The position numbers and the translations under genes are program-made. From the NCBI GenBank assembly GCA_905479845.1, contig CAJQOB010000225.1, positions 1-9,782 on the forward strand: a stretch of DNA of 9,782 nt, in the 5' to 3' direction. Under the pieces are notes generated by a model. It worked only from the letters and a program-made list of their open reading frames with translations, did no database searches and was not told the origin of the DNA. Each line of letters starts with the position of its first letter. Position 1 is the stretch's first letter. Positions 7,053-9,782 of the stretch are shown one piece after another. Origin of the DNA: an uncultured Flavobacteriales bacterium. Lineage in GTDB: Bacteria; Bacteroidota; Bacteroidia; Flavobacteriales_D; Crocinitomicaceae.

Positions 7053-8123
7053 TTATATACATGCGAGCCATTTCATTAAGTCGACACCATCTGCGTAATC
7101 TGTGAGCGTAGGAAGCTGTGAACTACCAAATGGGGCAAAACCATTACCAACAACAACTTGGATACTCTCCTCGTTTTCGGACAATTTTTCTTTGACCGAA
7201 TCAATCTTGTCGTAACGTTCAAAATGAATGATTGCTAAAGGAGAAAACAAATCTTCCGATTCCCGAAGAAGAACGAAGTTATTGTCCAACAAAGGAATCT
7301 GATTCATCAAGTAAACAGCTCGATGATAGTCGTAATTGTTTCCGTATTTATTGTTGTGGATGATATCTCCATACGGCACCACTGCCTCAAAGAAACGACT
7401 CAGCTCAAAGCTTTCAGGCACAAAAAGATGAGAAACATTTCTGCATCCCAGTCCAAAATATGAGAAGATGTCTTCACCCAATAGATTTAAGTCTTCTTTC
7501 GTTTCTGTACCATCCAAAACAGCTACCGACGTTCTATTCTTTCGGAAAATATGCGGGTACTTTCCAAAATACTGTTCAAAGTATTTGATTGAATTATCAC
7601 TTCCAGTAGCGATAACTCCATCCATCTCCCCTATTTTTCCACCACTAAATTCAATCCGATCTTTCAAAGAAGGGCAAAACTCGATTAAGTGTGTTGCTAG
7701 CGCTGGAAGCAGTGTTTTATCATTTGAACTTAATTTGCAAACTGCCTTATTTCCTGAGCACAATACGCAAAGAAAGTCATGGAAACCAACCAAAGGAATA
7801 TTTCCAGCCATGATGATTCCAATACGTTTTGGATTTTGACTAAAAGCATATTCAGCGGTCCAACTTGCCAAATTTTCTTCCGTTAGTTGTTCAGCAAGGT
7901 TCAATAGGGCTTTTCGAACATTCTCTTTCGTAAACCATCCATTGTAGGAAAACTGACGATTAATAATTCCAATTAAGGATTCATACTCCGATTTGGTAAC
8001 GCCAATTGTAAAATCTTTCCAGCCTTCATTATTACCTAATGCTTGCATCAATTTTCCCAATTGGGTAAAACCACTAACTATTTCCTTCTGTTCCACGCTG
8101 CAAAAGTATTCCCCTTTGGTCAT
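7053..8123 (-). CDS. LuxC-like acyl-CoA reductase
   Basis: A 356-residue protein of the LuxC acyl-CoA reductase family (aldehyde dehydrogenase fold), whose members reduce acyl-CoA or acyl thioesters to aldehydes with NAD(P)H. Family signatures: AGNIPLVGFHDFLCVLCSGN (about 106-125), a LSSNDKTLLP segment, IGEMDGVIATGSDNS (about 164-178), and RKNRTSVAVLDG. The likely catalytic nucleophile is Cys227 in FGLGCRNVSHLFVP. It is shorter than the luminescence LuxC (near 480 residues), as is usual for the Bacteroidota form. There is no luxD or luxE beside it, so a role in bioluminescence is unlikely. Its substrate is unknown; fatty aldehyde, lipid or carotenoid/arylpolyene-type chemistry are guesses. 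It is divergent from a 2[4Fe-4S] ferredoxin gene, an arrangement I recall from other Bacteroidota, which suggests a linked or co-regulated function. The ATG at 8121-8123 gives a natural N terminus. Confidence 0.88.
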   Translation of the reverse strand: MTKGEYFCSVEQKEIVSGFTQLGKLMQALGNNEGWKDFTIGVTKSEYESLIGIINRQFSYNGWFTKENVRKALLNLAEQLTEENLASWTAEYAFSQNPKRIGIIMAGNIPLVGFHDFLCVLCSGNKAVCKLSSNDKTLLPALATHLIEFCPSLKDRIEFSGGKIGEMDGVIATGSDNSIKYFEQYFGKYPHIFRKNRTSVAVLDGTETKEDLNLLGEDIFSYFGLGCRNVSHLFVPESFELSRFFEAVVPYGDIIHNNKYGNNYDYHRAVYLMNQIPLLDNNFVLLRESEDLFSPLAIIHFERYDKIDSVKEKLSENEESIQVVVGNGFAPFGSSQLPTLTDYADGVDLMKWLACI

Positions 8124-8127
8124 TTTT

Positions 8128-8172
8128 CCTATGACTTAATGAAATTTTAAATTTTATTCGCCTAAGAATAGG
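8128..8172. promoter_or_regulatory. Interrupted inverted repeat in the divergent reductase/ferredoxin control region
   Basis: CCTAT (8128-8132) plus CTTA (8135-8138) on the left are mirrored by TAAG (8163-8166) plus ATAGG (8168-8172) on the right. Nine bases pair, with a 2-versus-1 base offset, around an AT-rich centre. The repeat sits between the two divergent starts, and its right arm ends 11 bases before the ferredoxin -7 box. It could be an operator acting on either gene, but chance is not excluded. Confidence 0.35.
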
Positions 8173-8183
8173 TCGATGCTGCG

Positions 8184-8191
8184 TATATTTG
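8184..8191 (+). promoter_or_regulatory. Bacteroidota -7 promoter box for the ferredoxin gene
   Basis: TATATTTG is an exact match to the TAnnTTTG -7 consensus of Bacteroidota housekeeping promoters. Transcription would start roughly at 8195-8199, leaving a leader of about 12-17 bases before the ATG at 8212. No TTG -33 element is seen at the expected distance. Because the earlier in-frame ATG (8176) lies upstream of this box, the box also decides the start codon. Confidence 0.6.
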
Positions 8192-8211
8192 CAGAAATTA
8201 AAAGAATACAA

Positions 8212-8559
8212 ATGGCAATTATTATCACAGATGAGTGCATAAATTGTGGAGCATGCGAGCCGGAATGCCCAAATACAGCAATTTATGAAGGTGGTGCGGA
8301 ATGGAAATATTCAGATGGGACATCGTTAACTGGTATGATCACAACCTTAGATGGAAATGATCTTATGGCAGACGATGCTAACGAACCAGTGGATATGGAT
8401 GTTTATTTCATCGCCCCAGACAAGTGTACAGAGTGTGTTGGTTTCCATGATGAACCGCAATGCGCTGCTGTATGTCCTGTCGATTGTTGTGTTGATGATC
8501 CAAAATTCAGAGAATCTGAAGATGAATTATTAGCAAAGAAAGATTTCATGCACTTGTAA
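8212..8559 (+). CDS. 2[4Fe-4S] ferredoxin (dicluster, long-insert type)
   Basis: A 115-residue low-potential electron carrier with two [4Fe-4S] clusters. The first site is CINCGACEPECP (Cys9, 12, 15, 19). The second is CTEC-x8-C-x3-CP (Cys72, 75, 84, 88), the wide spacing typical of the Allochromatium vinosum/YfhL type. Between the sites is an unusually long acidic insert (about residues 27-70), and two further Cys (92, 93) follow the second site. By the usual pattern, the last Cys of each site ligates the other cluster. I chose the ATG at 8212 rather than the in-frame ATG at 8176, because family proteins begin MAI-ITDxCI at the first cluster and an exact -7 promoter box lies between the two ATGs. 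The gene is monocistronic: a strong terminator follows 22 bases after the stop. Its redox partner is not shown; the divergent acyl-CoA reductase is the obvious neighbour, though that family normally uses NAD(P)H. Confidence 0.93.
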   Translation: MAIIITDECINCGACEPECPNTAIYEGGAEWKYSDGTSLTGMITTLDGNDLMADDANEPVDMDVYFIAPDKCTECVGFHDEPQCAAVCPVDCCVDDPKFRESEDELLAKKDFMHL

Positions 8560-8581
8560 ATCAAGTAAAAAAGATACCATT

Positions 8582-8610
8582 AGAGAGTACCAATTGGTGC
8601 TCTTTTTTTT
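8582..8610 (+). terminator. Rho-independent terminator after the ferredoxin gene
   Basis: AGAGTACC (8584-8591) pairs with GGTGCTCT (8596-8603) around an AATT loop, with one U-G wobble, and eight T's (8603-8610) run from the stem foot. The core ACCAATTGGT would be a perfect palindrome but for nothing missing: it reads ACCAATTGGT at 8589-8598. A second, 10-base T run (8620-8629) follows. Confidence 0.88.
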
Positions 8611-8642
8611 GCTTCAAACTTTTTTTTTTATTTCCTTTCAAA

Positions 8643-8676
8643 TTGTTTTCTGATTTAGATTAAAGTACTACTTTTG
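8643..8676 (+). promoter_or_regulatory. Promoter of the SRP RNA gene
   Basis: TACTTTTG at 8669-8676 matches the TAnnTTTG -7 consensus exactly. A TTG at 8643-8645 lies 23 bases upstream, at the long end of the spacing described for flavobacteria. The predicted start, a few bases after 8676, coincides with the closing stem of the RNA at 8682. Confidence 0.65.
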
Positions 8677-8680
8677 CAGC

Positions 8681-8788
8681 TGGGGTAAGTCTTATACGAC
8701 CAGCTCCCTCTTAATCCCCCAGGATGGGAACATAGCAAGGGTAGGAGGTTGTAGCGGTGCGATATGAGTAGCTTGCCCCTCTTTTTTT
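8681..8788 (+). ncRNA. ffs: Bacterial small signal recognition particle RNA (4.5S-type)
   Basis: This RNA of about 100 bases is the scaffold of the signal recognition particle, which binds Ffh and targets nascent membrane proteins to FtsY and SecYEG. The domain IV tip is diagnostic: AGG, AUG, GGAA, CAU, AGCA at 8721-8737. That is a GGAA tetraloop (8727-8730) on a 3-base stem (AUG/CAU), flanked by the symmetric AGG/AGCA internal loop bound by Ffh. A closing stem joins GGGGTAAG (8682-8689) to CTTGCCCC (8772-8779) with one G-U wobble, and the run TCTTTTTTT after it serves as terminator. There is no room for an Alu domain, so it is the short form. The exact ends are estimated from the stem and T-tract. 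Confidence 0.93.
8772..8788 (+). terminator. Terminator at the 3' end of the SRP RNA gene
   Basis: The 3' strand of the closing stem (CTTGCCCC, 8772-8779) is followed by TC and seven T's (8782-8788). The RNA's own terminal helix therefore probably acts as the terminator hairpin. It ends 10 bases before the stop codon of the convergent gene. Confidence 0.65.
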
Positions 8789-8798
8789 GCCTAAACTC

Positions 8799-9782
8799 TT
8801 ACTCAACACTCATCTTCCCTCTCCACAAAGCGTTTTCTGTTGAAATTTCCAGAATAAAATTTCCTTGCGGCAATTCTTCCACGAGCAACTCAGATATTCC
8901 ACTGGAAACTTCAATCGTCCTTATTATTTCTCCGAGGTAATTCATTACACGAAGTACGCCTGCCTCTGTTAATTCTGGAAATTGAAGTGATACATTTCCG
9001 TCACTTGGATTTGGATAACATGAAATTTGATTCAACAATTCAGATGGTACACTTGCGTTGTAGTCGCATTCTTCGCACTGCTCCAAAAAAACTCCAGAAT
9101 CATAAATTCCATCTGCTTTATCTGCTACTACAATTGTCAAATGATATGTCTGCTCTGTTTGAACCGCAACCTTCGCCATTAAAGGAACAGTGAAGCCATC
9201 ATACTGAATATAATAATCAGATTCATTGTAAGGTGCATTGTCTCCCTCTCCATTGTAAACGAAGTACGCTGAATTTGATTGGGCATTAATCGTATTAATC
9301 CCTGCATAAATACCGCTTGGAATATAGTTCAGGTCTTGCACCCCATTGATTCCAGGTCCTTCAATAAATATTCTAAATTGGTCATTGAATTGACTTCCCA
9401 CGTACTCTGGGTATTCATCCGAACCAAAAACATATCGAAATTGAATCGTATCGACAAGAGACGTTATGTCGAATTCAAGAACCGCAGCATTGTAAGAATC
9501 TGGAATAAGACTCGTACCTGAATAGCCATTATCAAAACCAGCATTGTACTGATTATTGGGGCCAACAGGACTGTTGTCTCCTTCGATTAATCCTGTGGTC
9601 ATAACTACTCCCTTTAATAATCCCAAATTACACGAATCACATATAAACGAACCTATTGCCTGCGGCTGTCCAGTAAATTGAACATTAGAGACGCTATAAT
9701 TTGGACCAAGAAATCCTGGGTTAATAATGAATCCAACGTTTCCTGTATAGGTTGAAATTTGTGCTAAAGAGCTAAAAGAAAA
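8799..9782 (-). CDS. Type IX-secreted surface protein with choice-of-anchor L domain, 5'-truncated
   Basis: The last 327 residues of a larger protein; the frame stays open to the right edge of the window, so the start is not seen and a TTG at 9624-9626 is merely an internal Leu codon. Residues about 20-236 of the visible part match the choice-of-anchor L domain: AIGSF near the left, then AAVLEFDITSLVDTIQFRYV, FGSDEYPEYVGSQFNDQF, IEGPGING, YDGFTVPLMAKV and the ending VADKADGIYDSGVFLE. The last 75 or so residues (from about 253, SCYPNPSDGNVSL, to KMSVE at the end) are a type A sorting domain for the type IX secretion system, which directs export across the outer membrane and attachment to the surface or release. 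Function is unknown; such proteins are often adhesin-like or structural. The gene is convergent with the SRP RNA gene. Confidence 0.92.
   Translation of the reverse strand, partial: FSFSSLAQISTYTGNVGFIINPGFLGPNYSVSNVQFTGQPQAIGSFICDSCNLGLLKGVVMTTGLIEGDNSPVGPNNQYNAGFDNGYSGTSLIPDSYNAAVLEFDITSLVDTIQFRYVFGSDEYPEYVGSQFNDQFRIFIEGPGINGVQDLNYIPSGIYAGINTINAQSNSAYFVYNGEGDNAPYNESDYYIQYDGFTVPLMAKVAVQTEQTYHLTIVVADKADGIYDSGVFLEQCEECDYNASVPSELLNQISCYPNPSDGNVSLQFPELTEAGVLRVMNYLGEIIRTIEVSSGISELLVEELPQGNFILEISTENALWRGKMSVE

Noticed and set aside
7468..7839. 123-codon ORF on the + strand inside the reductase gene
   Set aside because: It is antisense to conserved LuxC-family motifs and codes for nothing recognisable.
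7053..8123. A bioluminescence (lux) operon
   Set aside because: Only a short LuxC-like gene is present; luciferase subunits, LuxD and LuxE are absent, and the short form is common in non-luminous Bacteroidota.
8124..8211. A -7 box for the reductase gene on the - strand
   Set aside because: No TAnnTTTG match is found on that strand in the divergent region; only AT-rich sequence is present.
9624..9626. TTG (complement) as the start of the choice-of-anchor L protein
   Set aside because: The frame continues upstream to the window edge with family-like sequence (for example QFTGQPQAIGSFICD), so the TTG is an internal Leu codon.

Overview
The window looks like chromosomal DNA of a member of the Bacteroidota, most likely Flavobacteriales (a Crocinitomicaceae/Fluviicola-like organism would fit, but the genus is not settled). 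The evidence is a C-terminal type IX secretion sorting domain, a GH92 mannosidase, -7 boxes of the TAnnTTTG type, weak or absent Shine-Dalgarno sequences, and moderate-to-low G+C. There are seven protein genes (two cut by the window edges) and one structural RNA gene. No mobile element, CRISPR array, tRNA or rRNA was seen.

Left part (1-5046, + strand): the 3' part of a ROK-family sugar kinase; a 326-base gap with two small inverted repeats; a large secreted GH92 alpha-mannosidase with a chitobiase-type C-terminal domain and a discoidin-like carbohydrate-binding domain; and, only 4 bases further on, a membrane-anchored TerB/J-domain protein resembling DjlA. The kinase and mannosidase could act in one sugar pathway (mannose release, then phosphorylation), but this is inferred from position only.

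Middle part (5043-8123, - strand): a soluble three-PAS SpoIIE-type (PP2C) phosphatase that converges on the J-domain gene and overlaps its stop codon. Upstream of it in the same direction is a short LuxC-like acyl-CoA reductase. The reductase is divergent from a small 2[4Fe-4S] ferredoxin gene (+ strand). The two share an 88-base control region holding an exact Bacteroidota -7 box and an interrupted inverted repeat. That -7 box also shows that the ferredoxin starts at the second in-frame ATG (8212).

Right part (8560-9782): a clear rho-independent terminator after the ferredoxin, then a gene for the bacterial signal recognition particle RNA (ffs) with its own -7 box, closing stem and U-tract. 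A convergent, 5'-truncated gene follows for a type IX-secreted surface protein with a choice-of-anchor L domain.

I did not find a convincing undescribed multi-gene system. The items most worth a second look are the divergent reductase/ferredoxin pair with its possible operator, the tight coupling of a mannosidase to a membrane J-domain protein, the overlapping convergent stops, and the SRP RNA, which protein-only gene finding would miss.
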